Source of the DNA: Bacteroides faecis MAJ27
GTDB lineage: Bacteria; Bacteroidota; Bacteroidia; Bacteroidales; Bacteroidaceae
Assembly: GCF_900106755.1 (NCBI RefSeq)
Contig: NZ_FNNN01000014.1
Coordinates: 1-64,000, forward strand
Direction: 5' to 3'
DNA length: 64,000 bases
Below the pieces are notes generated by a model, which made no database searches, had not been told where the DNA came from, and worked only from the letters and a program-made list of their open reading frames with translations. The position numbers and the translations under genes were made by a program. Positions 44,783 to 54,789 of this stretch are shown one piece after another (the first letter of the stretch is position 1; the number at the start of each line of letters is the position of its first letter).

Positions 44783-46276
44783 TTATTGGCGACTGTCTCT
44801 GAAGCCTTCCATATTCTCGTATCTTCGTTTCATGAAGCGCTTATAAACATTTCTGATCCAAAGCGGAGAAGTAATGGTGAATCCGAGCCCGATGACGAGC
44901 AGGATAGAGTATGCTACAGTCTCACCCAAAAGTGCATTTAATGTAGAATACAAGATTAAGGGAACTCCGAAAGCTCCGAAGTTGACAACCATTTGTATGG
45001 CGCTATTGGTTTGGCGGCTTGACACTTTTTCGTTTAGAGCTACAGTTTGTTTATTGTAAACAGCCAGTTGGAAGAAACAGAAATAGATAAAACCGGTGGT
45101 GTAAAAGAACCAGGCAAAAATACCCAATAAAGGTACTTTGTCCATTATTATGGCGGGGATCATCAGCATAAAGGGAACGACTTCGCCAATAGTATAAATA
45201 TAATATTTTGCTTTCAACAGACTCATGATAGATTCTTTGCGGGACATTAGGCCGTCAATGTAGTTGCCCTCGAAGGACATAAGCTGTGAAAGAATGATCA
45301 TGCCGAATACGGCAAAATTGTAAACACAAATAAAAGTAGTCATTGTGCTGCTGTCATAAAGGCTTGAAAAGCTCAGTATACAAGAAAAAGCGATGACGAC
45401 AAGAATGACGCTTCGTAGCGCACCTTTACAACGCCGGTTGCGTAAAAGCATTTTTAACTCCAACCGCATATATTCACCAACTTCTCCGTATCGCTCGAAA
45501 AATTTGTATTCTGAAACATGCTTGATGCGAGTGTCATCTACTTTGGCTAATTCTGCGTAGATAAGACCGGACATGATTTTGCGGTTGATCAGCCACAAGA
45601 TGGCTATGACAAGTATAGTACCTAGAAAATAGAGAATATTCCCGTTAATGTATCCGTCGCCCAAGTCCATAAAGAAGTAGAATAGGGGACTGTCTTCGGG
45701 AATAAAGGCAAGGCAGCCGAGCCCACCGTAAAAAGCGATAGGGAGCAGCACCCACCAAATACGTTCATTAATTAGTGTGCGACATAACAGGTACCAGTAG
45801 TTGTTGGCTACGATTAATAACCAAATGCCTATGAGATAGGTGAATACACCTAAGATACCGAAATACTTGGTAATAGTAATGAAGGAAAAAGGGATGAACA
45901 TAAACAACCAGAACAGGTTGAAGAGGCTTAATCCCGAACGGATGAGCAGGAAATCGATAATACGATTCCGTTTTACCGGCAGCAGGAGGTAAGGCTTTAC
46001 CTCCTGCGTCGGTGTTTTTTGGAACGGAACACGCAACAAGAAATCAAGTGCTAAAATAAAAATCAGGACAACTGCATTCATTACATGATACGGTTCCCGG
46101 TTGGGAACCATATCTGCAAAGCCGAATGCAAACGTTGTGCCGAAGAAGATCAGGTATCCTGCCCAAAAGGCAACCCCGATATATCCGAAAATTTTGGCAA
46201 CTTTGTTCTTTTCATACATCGGATGCCGTTTGGAGGCAAGCCGTCCATGTTTGCGTAATTCGTTGAATATCATCAT
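44783..46276 (-). CDS. DUF5687-family ABC-2-like permease
   Basis: This is a 497-residue integral membrane protein with about 12 hydrophobic segments and an arginine/lysine-rich cytoplasmic N-terminus (ELRKHGRLASKRHP). The DUF5687 family is specific to Bacteroidetes and is regularly next to an ABC ATPase, as here, so it is the presumed permease of an ABC-2 type exporter. Two adjacent ATGs (46276, 46273) are equivalent. It lies 23 bases downstream of the M16 peptidase gene, so the pair belongs to that operon. Confidence 0.85.
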   Translation of the reverse strand: MMIFNELRKHGRLASKRHPMYEKNKVAKIFGYIGVAFWAGYLIFFGTTFAFGFADMVPNREPYHVMNAVVLIFILALDFLLRVPFQKTPTQEVKPYLLLPVKRNRIIDFLLIRSGLSLFNLFWLFMFIPFSFITITKYFGILGVFTYLIGIWLLIVANNYWYLLCRTLINERIWWVLLPIAFYGGLGCLAFIPEDSPLFYFFMDLGDGYINGNILYFLGTILVIAILWLINRKIMSGLIYAELAKVDDTRIKHVSEYKFFERYGEVGEYMRLELKMLLRNRRCKGALRSVILVVIAFSCILSFSSLYDSSTMTTFICVYNFAVFGMIILSQLMSFEGNYIDGLMSRKESIMSLLKAKYYIYTIGEVVPFMLMIPAIIMDKVPLLGIFAWFFYTTGFIYFCFFQLAVYNKQTVALNEKVSSRQTNSAIQMVVNFGAFGVPLILYSTLNALLGETVAYSILLVIGLGFTITSPLWIRNVYKRFMKRRYENMEGFRDSRQ

Positions 46277-46299
46277 ACTGTTGGTATGCTATAAGATGT

Positions 46300-49140
46300 T
46301 TATTTAGCTTCTTCTTCAGGTACGGTCATGATGACTTGGATTTCGTTGTTCTGTTTCATCAATTTAGCAAGGAATTCTTGTACATCTTTTGCTGTGATGC
46401 TGTTAACCAACGTTTCATAGTCTTTCGTATAGTCGATACCTGTGTAGAAGTACTCGTCCAGGTTACCCAGCCAGTAACTGTTTTCCTTTTGAGCATCTTT
46501 GTATTTTTTCAGCATATATTCTTTGATCTTCTGCATGTGTTCGGCAGACGGACCTTCTTTTGCCATTTTGTTCAACTGTTCGATAACAATGCCCGACAGT
46601 TTATCTTTCTTGGCAGGGTCAGTCTGGAATACAATTTGAAGAACGAGTTGTTCTTTCGGATATCTGCTGAGGCTTCCGCTACAGTTCACGCCATAGCTAC
46701 CTCCTTCTTTTTCACGGATTTCTGCGGTGTAAACCATATCCAAAGCTTGGTCAAGGATGCTGAGAGTCATCTGGTTGCGCAAATCATACTTGCAAGTGCC
46801 GCTGAACAGGAACATAATGGAAGCCATCGGAGTTTCCTGCTTTTTAGCAAATTCGTTTTTGTATTGTCCTTTGCGGATTTCCATCTTTGTATCTTTGAAA
46901 GACTCTTTGCGATTGATAGACGGCAGACCACCCAGATATTTGGCAATCATCGGTTTCATTTTCTCAATGTCTACGTTTCCTACGAAGTAGAATGTAAAGT
47001 CACTGGCGTCTTTGAAACGGTCTTTGTACATTTCTAGTACACGGTCGTAGTCGATCTTGTCTACATCCTCTTCTTTCATGCTGAAAGAACGCGGGTGGTT
47101 GCCATACAAAGCGTAAGAAATAGTATCGCTGAATGCAGTCATCGGATTAGCATCGGCATTCTGCAGTTCTGCTTTCAGGCGATTCTTGTATGATTCGAAT
47201 GCTTCGTTATCCTTGCGGGGAGCAGTGAAAGTCAGATAAGTAAGTTGCATCATTGTTTCAAAGTCCTTCGGAGAACAGCTACCGGAAACCGTTTCAGTCG
47301 TAGCGCTGACACCGGCTCCTACAGAAGCACGTTTGCCTGCAAGTGCTTTGCCCAAGTCTACTTTGTTGAAGTTGCCGATACCACCAACCAATGCAACACC
47401 ATTGATCTGAGAGATATTCAGAATTTCTTTGTCAGCAAACTGACTGCTACCACCGAGACTGGTACCTTTCATCAAAATTTGGTCTGCTTTATAGTCTGTT
47501 GGTTTGATATATACTTTCACACCATTGGACAGAACCAGTTTCGTTGTTCCGTAAATGTCTCCGGCTTTTTCAGAAATGATCTTTCCGCCTTTCGGTTCTT
47601 CTTTCAGCAAAGGTTCGTTAGAAACTTTGTCTTCGTAGGGTTTCAAGTCGAAAGATTTCATCTGTTTCAGTAAAGCTGTGATTTCTTCTTTAGTCGGGTA
47701 CTTCAAACCTTCTTTCTCCGGACCTGCCAGCAGTACTACCTGATTGTTGTCAGTAATCAACTGTTGCATCACCTGGTTGATAGCTGTCACCGGAATGTTG
47801 GGAGCCAACTTGTTCATCATTGCATATTCGTACTCAATGCCCGGCATCGGTTCATTGTCAAGGAAGTTGCTGATGTATTCGTTGACATAAGTATCATTTT
47901 TCATCTTTTCGCGTTCGTTGTAAGCGGATTCTACGCGTTGTAGATAGTTGGCACGAGCACGGTCATATTCTGTTTCAGTGAATCCGAAGCGGCGTGCGCG
48001 TTCAGCTTCTTCAAGGATTGTTTTCATGGCAAGTTCGATACCACCAATTTTGCTGCTGGCATCAATACCGAAAGCACTTTTTGTTTTAGCGACGAAGAAG
48101 TCACCATAACCTGCGCTTGCACCAGTGAAAGGAGGGTCAGCCTGCTGACGGATTTCTGCCAGACGGCTGTTGAGCATACTGATACCCATGCTCAGCATAT
48201 ATTGAATACCGTAGTAGTTGATTGTATTCTTCAGTGAATCGGGGAACGCTTCGCTCTTGAAGAAGAAGCTGATAGAAGGAGTCTCGATTTCCTTGTCCGT
48301 ACCGATGAAGATCAATGGTTCCTGGTTGTCTGCTACCGGATAATAGATACGGTTGGCAGGATGTACCGGAGCTTTCACGTCTGCAAAAACTTTCTTCAGT
48401 TTTGCTTCCATTTCGTCCACGTTGATGTCACCGACAATCATGATGCCTTGTAAATCAGGACGATACCATTTAGCATAATAATCGCGGATGTCCTGATAAG
48501 GGAAATTGTTGATAACGTCCAGACTTCCGATTGGCATACAGTCAGCGTATTTAGAATCCGGATACATCGTAGGCAGGGCGTTAGTCATGATACGCTGCAT
48601 ACCACTGTTGCGGCTTCTCCATTCTTCGCGGATCACACCACGTTCCTTATCGATTTCTTTGTCGGCAAGGTTGATGGCGCTTGACCAGTCATGCAGGATC
48701 AGCAGACAAGAATCTACTACGCTGACGTTGTCAGTAGGCACATTGCTGATGCGGTATACAGTTTTATCGATACTGGTATATGCATTCAGGTTTGTACCGA
48801 ACTTGATACCCTTGGTTTCACACCAAGGTACGATACCTAGTCCTGTTTCATCACCCGGAAAATTCTTTGTTCCATTGAAAGCCATGTGTTCAAGGAAGTG
48901 GGCCAGACCGCGCTGTTGCGGTTCTTCAAGGATGGAACCCACTTTTTGTGCAATGTGAAATTCGACGCGTTTTTCTGGGAGTGCGTTGTGTCGGATGTAA
49001 TAAGTAAGCCCGTTCTCAAGTTTACCTATGCGGACATTTTTGTCCACAGGCAGTGTTTGCATGGGTTGTGCAGACACGAGTTGGAAATTGCAGCATATAA
49101 AGAGAACTGCAATAAAAAATCCACGTAATAAATGTTTCAT
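46300..49140 (-). CDS. M16-family zinc metallopeptidase (two-repeat, exported)
   Basis: This is a 946-residue peptidase with signal peptide (about 1-24, ...LVSAQ). The active N-terminal M16 domain has the inverted zinc motif HFLEH (His81, Glu84, His85), with the distal Glu in DKERGVIREEW (about 165-175). The second, inactive M16 domain covers about 520-946. Pitrilysin-like enzymes of this layout degrade peptides in the periplasm. It is first gene of a leftward run including the DUF5687/ABC pair, NlpC/P60 and TraB/GumN. No consensus promoter was found in the 82 bases before it. Confidence 0.94.
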   Translation of the reverse strand: MKHLLRGFFIAVLFICCNFQLVSAQPMQTLPVDKNVRIGKLENGLTYYIRHNALPEKRVEFHIAQKVGSILEEPQQRGLAHFLEHMAFNGTKNFPGDETGLGIVPWCETKGIKFGTNLNAYTSIDKTVYRISNVPTDNVSVVDSCLLILHDWSSAINLADKEIDKERGVIREEWRSRNSGMQRIMTNALPTMYPDSKYADCMPIGSLDVINNFPYQDIRDYYAKWYRPDLQGIMIVGDINVDEMEAKLKKVFADVKAPVHPANRIYYPVADNQEPLIFIGTDKEIETPSISFFFKSEAFPDSLKNTINYYGIQYMLSMGISMLNSRLAEIRQQADPPFTGASAGYGDFFVAKTKSAFGIDASSKIGGIELAMKTILEEAERARRFGFTETEYDRARANYLQRVESAYNEREKMKNDTYVNEYISNFLDNEPMPGIEYEYAMMNKLAPNIPVTAINQVMQQLITDNNQVVLLAGPEKEGLKYPTKEEITALLKQMKSFDLKPYEDKVSNEPLLKEEPKGGKIISEKAGDIYGTTKLVLSNGVKVYIKPTDYKADQILMKGTSLGGSSQFADKEILNISQINGVALVGGIGNFNKVDLGKALAGKRASVGAGVSATTETVSGSCSPKDFETMMQLTYLTFTAPRKDNEAFESYKNRLKAELQNADANPMTAFSDTISYALYGNHPRSFSMKEEDVDKIDYDRVLEMYKDRFKDASDFTFYFVGNVDIEKMKPMIAKYLGGLPSINRKESFKDTKMEIRKGQYKNEFAKKQETPMASIMFLFSGTCKYDLRNQMTLSILDQALDMVYTAEIREKEGGSYGVNCSGSLSRYPKEQLVLQIVFQTDPAKKDKLSGIVIEQLNKMAKEGPSAEHMQKIKEYMLKKYKDAQKENSYWLGNLDEYFYTGIDYTKDYETLVNSITAKDVQEFLAKLMKQNNEIQVIMTVPEEEAK

Positions 49141-49222
49141 GTTCTATTTAGTTTATAAAAAAGTTGTCTGAAATATCTGTCGTATTCTTTTGTGCATAAT
49201 CACAAACAGGCAGAAAAAAGAA

Positions 49223-50023
49223 TTATTTAATAGCTTCCCGTATTCTGACTAATTTAGTTAATAGTCCTTCCAAAAGGTCCAGCTTCAACATGTTTGCTCC
49301 GTCGCTCTTGGCTACGGCGGGGTTTTCGTGTGTTTCGATAAAGATACCGTCGGCTCCTACGGCAATGCCGGCTTTGGCTACGGTTTCGATCAGTTGGGGC
49401 ATACCACCGGTCACTCCGCTGGTCTGGTTGGGTTGCTGTAATGAATGGGTGACATCCAGTATGACCGGATAACCAAACGTTTGCATTTCCGGGATTCCCC
49501 GATAGTCTACTACAAGGTCTTGATAACCGAAGGTTGTTCCTCGTTCGGTCAGCATCACGTTTTTGTTGCCCGCTTCCACCACTTTATCTGCAGCAAACTG
49601 CATAGCGAGCGGGGAGAGGAACTGTCCTTTCTTGATGTTAATTGTCTTTCCGGTTTTGGCAGCGGCAACCAGTAAATCCGTCTGACGGCAAAGGAAAGCC
49701 GGAATCTGGAGAATGTCAGCATATTCGGCAGCCATTTCAGCCTCATTGGCTGAATGTATATCCGTCACCGTGGGAACTCCGAAAGTATCACGTACTTTTT
49801 TCAGTACCTTGAGCGCTTTCTCGTCACCGATGCCTGTGAATGAATCCAGACGCGAACGGTTTGCCTTGCGGTAAGAACCTTTGAAGACATAAGGAATCTG
49901 TAATTTTTCAGTGATTCCGACCACGCGCTCAGCAATGCGCATTGCCATCTCTTCACCTTCTATTACACATGGACCAGCCAGCAGAAAGAAATTGCCGGCA
50001 GGATTGTTCTTAAGTTCGATCAT
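49223..50023 (-). CDS. kdsA: 3-deoxy-8-phosphooctulonate (KDO-8-P) synthase
   Basis: This is a 266-residue cytosolic enzyme condensing arabinose-5-phosphate with phosphoenolpyruvate for lipopolysaccharide Kdo. LLAGPCVIEGEE (about 14-25), FKGSYRKANRSR (about 47-58), VLTERGTTFGYQDLVVD in pieces and GGMPQLIETVAKAG are the family signatures. NVMLTERG keeps the N in the position of the metal ligand that is Cys in metal-dependent forms, suggesting the metal-independent class. It lies 84 bases after the lipid kinase gene on the same strand. Confidence 0.96.
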   Translation of the reverse strand: MIELKNNPAGNFFLLAGPCVIEGEEMAMRIAERVVGITEKLQIPYVFKGSYRKANRSRLDSFTGIGDEKALKVLKKVRDTFGVPTVTDIHSANEAEMAAEYADILQIPAFLCRQTDLLVAAAKTGKTINIKKGQFLSPLAMQFAADKVVEAGNKNVMLTERGTTFGYQDLVVDYRGIPEMQTFGYPVILDVTHSLQQPNQTSGVTGGMPQLIETVAKAGIAVGADGIFIETHENPAVAKSDGANMLKLDLLEGLLTKLVRIREAIK

Positions 50024-50107
50024 TTTATTAATTACAAGTTACTAATTACTTATCTATAGTTTAAAAAGTTGAGGGCTGCCTTTTCGTCAGTTGCCCGATT
50101 TTATTGA

Positions 50108-51034
50108 CTAATTTGGAATAATTAAAGTGGTCTTTTCTGATAATACACCTATCTCTAGTGGGAAGTGTCTTGCCAGCAGACGACCGTCCAGATCGACGGA
50201 AGCATTCTGTGCACGGAGCACTTTTACTTTTCTTGTCCGGTAACTTTTCACCATTTTATGATTCAGAATTCTTCCTTGAATCAGCATCCACAATCCCGAA
50301 ATGATTTGCAGGAATTCCGGACGGTAGATGACAGATACATCCAGCCAACCATTGTAAGGTACGGCACTCGGAGTTTGTCCCCAACCCCAGGCACTTCCTA
50401 CACATACGGTCATGATGCGTCCGCGGATGTGTTCATCGTTGATGCGAAGATGCATCCGGTACAGTTTCCGTTCGAATATCAGCGAGAATAGGGCGGCAAC
50501 GTATGACAGGAATTTCACGCCCCAGAAGCGTTTGGTCTGGTCGGTGATTTTCACGATTCGTGCACCTAGTCCGATGTTGACTGCGTTCAGAAAATAACGG
50601 CGTTGGTGTTCCTTGCCGTCATAGAAATTGCAAAAGCCCACATCTATTTTTTTAAGGCGATGGTTAATGATACAATCCACGGCTGGTTTGTATTCGGTGC
50701 TGAGTCCCCAATATTTGGCAAAGTCGTTTCCGATACCATTCGGAATGATACCGAGGGCGATGTTCTCCTTGTCTTCGGCGTCAGAAAGCATGATACCATT
50801 GATAGCATCGTTCAGAGCACCGTCTCCGCCTACAATGACAATTGTGCGATAGCCGTTGTTCGCCAGTATTTTGGCAAGACGTTCTACAGAACCGAAACCT
50901 TCGGATTGTACATAGTCATAGTTGACACCTTTACTGTCCATGTACTCCTTGATTTCTTTCCATCGTTTCTGTACCTTTCGGGTACCTGCTTTGGGATTGT
51001 AAATTACTCCCCATTTTCCAGGTTCTACACTCAT
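50108..51034 (-). CDS. Diacylglycerol kinase-family lipid kinase
   Basis: This is a 308-residue cytosolic lipid kinase of the DgkB/YegS type. YNPKAGTRK (about 12-20), IVGGDGALNDAINGIM (about 67-82) and GIIPNGIGNDFAKYWGL (about 96-112) form the nucleotide-binding N-domain, and the C-domain is beta-rich. It phosphorylates diacylglycerol or a similar lipid. A TATCTTTG -7 box (51110-51117, minus strand) lies 75 bases before the ATG, immediately after the miaA stop, suggesting its own promoter. Confidence 0.92.
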   Translation of the reverse strand: MSVEPGKWGVIYNPKAGTRKVQKRWKEIKEYMDSKGVNYDYVQSEGFGSVERLAKILANNGYRTIVIVGGDGALNDAINGIMLSDAEDKENIALGIIPNGIGNDFAKYWGLSTEYKPAVDCIINHRLKKIDVGFCNFYDGKEHQRRYFLNAVNIGLGARIVKITDQTKRFWGVKFLSYVAALFSLIFERKLYRMHLRINDEHIRGRIMTVCVGSAWGWGQTPSAVPYNGWLDVSVIYRPEFLQIISGLWMLIQGRILNHKMVKSYRTRKVKVLRAQNASVDLDGRLLARHFPLEIGVLSEKTTLIIPN

Positions 51035-51117
51035 AACCGTTTTTCTATCCTAACTGTATTAACTAACAATCGCATTTTTATCTTTCACAGACTATTCGTA
51101 AATGACTGACAAAGATA

Positions 51118-52038
51118 CTAATTCCCTCGCAGTTTTTCTATCACAAAAGCTATCTTTTCTTCCATAGGCAACTCTGCACTGACCCAATGGATGGTAAATC
51201 CTCTTCGTTCCATGCCGCGAAACCAGGTCATCTGACGTTTGGCAAATTGGTGGATAGCTGTTTCCAGTTCTGTGAACATCTCTTCATAAGTCAGTTTGCC
51301 TATGACGTACAACGTCAGGAATTTGTATTCCAGTCCATAGTAAACCAAGTCATCCGGTGAAATTCCTTGTTCTATCAACCGCCTTATCTCGTCTACCATT
51401 CCTTCGTCCAACCGTTGTTTCAATCGTCGGGTGATCTTCACACGGCGTAACTCCCGGTTGATATCGACTCCGATGATGAGGCTGTTCAACTTCGGAAATT
51501 CCCGTTCGGGAACCGGATGTTTGGCATAATACTCTTCAATTTCTATAGCGCGGATAGCACGTTTCACTGTATCCACATCCGTAGAGTTGTGCAACGTTTT
51601 ATATTGCCTCAGGATTTCTGTCAGTTCTTCGAGAGAGTGATCAGCGAAACGGGCACGTAACTCCGGATTTTCCGGTACCGGCATTAACTTATAGCCTTTC
51701 AGCACAGACTCCAGATACATACCTGTCCCTCCACATAAAACGGGCAGACGGCCTTTTTGTTTGATAGATTCATAAGAAATCAGGAAATCCCGCTGATATT
51801 CGAAGACATTATATTTGTACCCGGGATCGGCAATGTCGATCAGATGATAGGGGATCGGATGTCCGTTGACTGTGTAATCAGCCAAGTCCTTCCCCGTACC
51901 GAGGTCCATTCCCCGGTAGATTTGACGGGAGTCGGCACTGATAATTTCTGTATTTAGCTTATGGGCTAATGCTGCTGCAAAAGGAGTTTTCCCTGAGGCA
52001 GTTGGTCCTAGTATGGTGATTAAATCATAGTCCGGCAT
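51118..52038 (-). CDS. miaA: tRNA dimethylallyltransferase
   Basis: This is a 306-residue enzyme adding the isopentenyl group to A37 of tRNAs reading UNN codons. The P-loop GPTASGKTPFA (about 11-21), STEIISADSRQIYRGMDLGTGK in two pieces (about 31-52), and GGTGMYLESVLKGY (about 101-114) are diagnostic. A TATTTTTG -7 box (52060-52067, minus strand) lies 21 bases before the ATG. Confidence 0.96.
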   Translation of the reverse strand: MPDYDLITILGPTASGKTPFAAALAHKLNTEIISADSRQIYRGMDLGTGKDLADYTVNGHPIPYHLIDIADPGYKYNVFEYQRDFLISYESIKQKGRLPVLCGGTGMYLESVLKGYKLMPVPENPELRARFADHSLEELTEILRQYKTLHNSTDVDTVKRAIRAIEIEEYYAKHPVPEREFPKLNSLIIGVDINRELRRVKITRRLKQRLDEGMVDEIRRLIEQGISPDDLVYYGLEYKFLTLYVIGKLTYEEMFTELETAIHQFAKRQMTWFRGMERRGFTIHWVSAELPMEEKIAFVIEKLRGN

Positions 52039-52135
52039 AGCTTTATTCTTTTATGTCGGCAAAAATACAAAATAATTTTGACCCAATAGATATTCGGATG
52101 CTTTTATCTGATTATTTAAATGATATCTGTTTTGA

Positions 52136-54778
52136 TTACTTATTGATTGTTTGTTGAAGACGACACACTTTTCCGTTCTTGTCTACTCCTTCGATAATAA
52201 TATCTTCGGGTGCTGTACTGTCCGGTGTATAATATTCTATAGTCGCTTTACCTTCTGCATCCAATCGTAACTCCGGATTCCAATAAACGGTACTCCGGAA
52301 GTCAGAGCGCTGTTCGTTCTTTTTCTCGGGAGTATCATAAGTGGGATGATAAAATTCTACGGACTCACTGTATCCTAGCGGTGTATAAGTGATGATTCCC
52401 TGTGCCGGTTTAGCAGGGAGATTCCTGGGATCTTTTAAAGTAATCACAATGGCACCTCCGGAAGCGCGGGGACCCAGTATGATGGCATCTGCCCCGCGAA
52501 GCAGGCTGATACTGGACATGTCACTAATTTGTATATCTTTCAGAATGTCGGACGCATCATCATATACAATATCATCAATGACAATGGCTGCCGGTTCGGG
52601 ATTGTTGCGGATGTGTATTTCACTTCCGTTCATGATCGTAACACTGGGTAGTCTGGTGGCTGCATCAAAAGCTGTTTGACCATATCCTTGCAGTCTGTCT
52701 TCTTCTACAGTATAAGTGTTGATGCCACCTGTATAGATACTTTTCGAGCTCGGACGTTCGCGTTTCGCTGTGACTGTCACTTCTTTCAGATTGTACACAC
52801 GCATTCCCCCTTCCATATAATATTGGTCGCGGGTATTCAGCAGGTAGTCTTCCATAAAAGTGGTGGCTCCGTTAAAATAAGGAGCTTTATGTGTAGGAAC
52901 CGGATATGGGGGAGTATCAATTTCAATGTCCACACCGGCAAAACCTTTTTTGGTACGTGCCTGAACCAGGAATGTCGTGCTGTCTCTGAATGAGGTGTTT
53001 ACGATGAATTCACCTTTTTCGTCTGTCTCGGTGGTAGCGACGATATTGTATTTGGGAGCCAGTACACAGATTGGTCCTTTCTTAACATTTCCTCCGAAGA
53101 ATCCCCTGATTCGTCCGCTGATAGTTTGTCCTTTTTCTATATAGTTGGTGAAATTCATTGAAGGAGTGCGGAGCACATTTTCTATTTTATGTCTGCGCCA
53201 GCCATGTGTCAGCATCAGATAATCAATGGATCGGAGTGTCCGGGCATCCTGATTCAGAAAATAGAATGCCGGATCTTCTACATATCCTTTCAAGTCCGAA
53301 GTCAATAGGAGATTGGACAGTATATTGTCAGCAAGAGAGTCGGGCTGAATACTTTTCCGATCGGTAATGCTGACGGAGAAAGTTCCTTCTACCGGATTCC
53401 CTTCATGGTCTTTGGCAGCGATCTGCAAAGATATTTTTTCTCTTTTTCCATAAGTCGGTTTGTCTGTCGTGACTTGCCATTGATTCGGTTTATGATCCGG
53501 TACGAAAATCAATCGTTCGCTGAGCGCATTTCCTTGCTGGTCGATTAGCATGAAGTGAGTAATCCCTTCTGTAAACAGACTGTCGTTCATCTTTCCGAAA
53601 GTCCTTTCCGGAGTGATGGGTTGTAGAATGGAAAGTTTGCCACGGGTATGCGCAAGCAGGAATAACTTCTGAGGCCATTCGGTAGCTTCTGTCTTTTGGA
53701 CTTCGAAACGAATCTCCTGCTTATAGTGTGACATAGCGATGCTAATTCCTTTCGGTTCTACGGCAGGAAGGTCAAATCGTTTGGTGATACTGTCGTTGGT
53801 TTTAGCTGTAATGTAATAGGTCTCATTATCGATGGGATTCATCGTAAAAACACCCATGCCATTATGTTCAGAACGGAAATTAGTAAGTGTGTCTCCTTTT
53901 GAATTAAACAGAAAACCTTCGATATCTTTCGAGAATCCGTCTGCTCCCTGCGCTTTGAAGGCAACATTCTGATGAGGAATGCTGAGCAGGGCACCGCCTT
54001 CGGGGAAAAACTTCACATCGAAATCGTTTGTGAAGACAGGCAGATAGAAGGTACGTTTATAGATATATTGCGGATCGTCAAATTCTACTTCTATTCTGCG
54101 TGTTGCCGGAGATTTTAAATCGGGTAGGGAGATGGAGATCCAGCCGTTTTCATCCGTCTTTTTTTTTCCTTTGTTTTTTATTTTCCCATTCTCGAGATAT
54201 AAGTATTTAATTGTTGTGTTTTCAAAAACAGCCTGCACGTTACTGGTGAATTTGATTTTGGCTGTATAATGTGTATCATCTTCTTGTTGGTACTCGATGT
54301 TTGATACGATGGTGTTGTCGATAGAGTTTCCTATCTTGATATTGCGCGAATAGAAAAAATCAGGATCATCATTCAACATCCAGTTAGTGTATCCTCGCAG
54401 GTAATAATCGCCTGCCGGAAGGGTCGCAGGAAGTGTGAAGGCGTTATGGAATCCCAAAGAATCTCTGCGGATTTTTTTTCGTTCTACAATGGAATCGGAA
54501 CGGTTGATCAATTCCGTAATGATAAAATTACTTTGTGCATTATCCTGATGAGTGTTGGCGTTTACCAGATATCCTTTGAACCAGATTTTCTCTCCGGCTC
54601 CATAGAAAGGCTTGTCCAGATGCAGGTATAACTTTTCTTTAGGAATTCTTTCCATCAGGCTGAAGTGGGCGATGATTGTATCTTGCATGGTTTGTGCAGA
54701 TAGTGAAGAGAAATATAGGAGTACTCCTAAAAACGCTGTAATACTTCTTTTACATTGAAGAGTAGTTATGTTTTTCAT
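52136..54778 (-). CDS. Exported macroglobulin-like (MG2) protein with TonB-receptor plug domain
   Basis: This is an 880-residue exported protein (signal to about 28, ...SLSAQ). Residues 45-130 are like the MG2 domain of alpha-2-macroglobulins (KLYLHLDKPFYGAGEKIWFK in the conserved position). Several beta-sandwich domains follow, including a carboxypeptidase-regulatory-like one near 565-640. Residues 690-810 are a TonB-dependent receptor plug (DRLQGYGQTAFDAATRLPSV and IVIDDIVYDDASDILKDIQI), ending with GGAIVITLKDPR. No beta-barrel follows, so it is not a transporter itself. It is last gene of a long operon, 11 bases after an FtsX-type permease. Probably an outer-membrane-associated partner of that ABC system, by inference. 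Confidence 0.85.
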   Translation of the reverse strand: MKNITTLQCKRSITAFLGVLLYFSSLSAQTMQDTIIAHFSLMERIPKEKLYLHLDKPFYGAGEKIWFKGYLVNANTHQDNAQSNFIITELINRSDSIVERKKIRRDSLGFHNAFTLPATLPAGDYYLRGYTNWMLNDDPDFFYSRNIKIGNSIDNTIVSNIEYQQEDDTHYTAKIKFTSNVQAVFENTTIKYLYLENGKIKNKGKKKTDENGWISISLPDLKSPATRRIEVEFDDPQYIYKRTFYLPVFTNDFDVKFFPEGGALLSIPHQNVAFKAQGADGFSKDIEGFLFNSKGDTLTNFRSEHNGMGVFTMNPIDNETYYITAKTNDSITKRFDLPAVEPKGISIAMSHYKQEIRFEVQKTEATEWPQKLFLLAHTRGKLSILQPITPERTFGKMNDSLFTEGITHFMLIDQQGNALSERLIFVPDHKPNQWQVTTDKPTYGKREKISLQIAAKDHEGNPVEGTFSVSITDRKSIQPDSLADNILSNLLLTSDLKGYVEDPAFYFLNQDARTLRSIDYLMLTHGWRRHKIENVLRTPSMNFTNYIEKGQTISGRIRGFFGGNVKKGPICVLAPKYNIVATTETDEKGEFIVNTSFRDSTTFLVQARTKKGFAGVDIEIDTPPYPVPTHKAPYFNGATTFMEDYLLNTRDQYYMEGGMRVYNLKEVTVTAKRERPSSKSIYTGGINTYTVEEDRLQGYGQTAFDAATRLPSVTIMNGSEIHIRNNPEPAAIVIDDIVYDDASDILKDIQISDMSSISLLRGADAIILGPRASGGAIVITLKDPRNLPAKPAQGIITYTPLGYSESVEFYHPTYDTPEKKNEQRSDFRSTVYWNPELRLDAEGKATIEYYTPDSTAPEDIIIEGVDKNGKVCRLQQTINK

Positions 54779-54789
54779 ATAATGTGTTT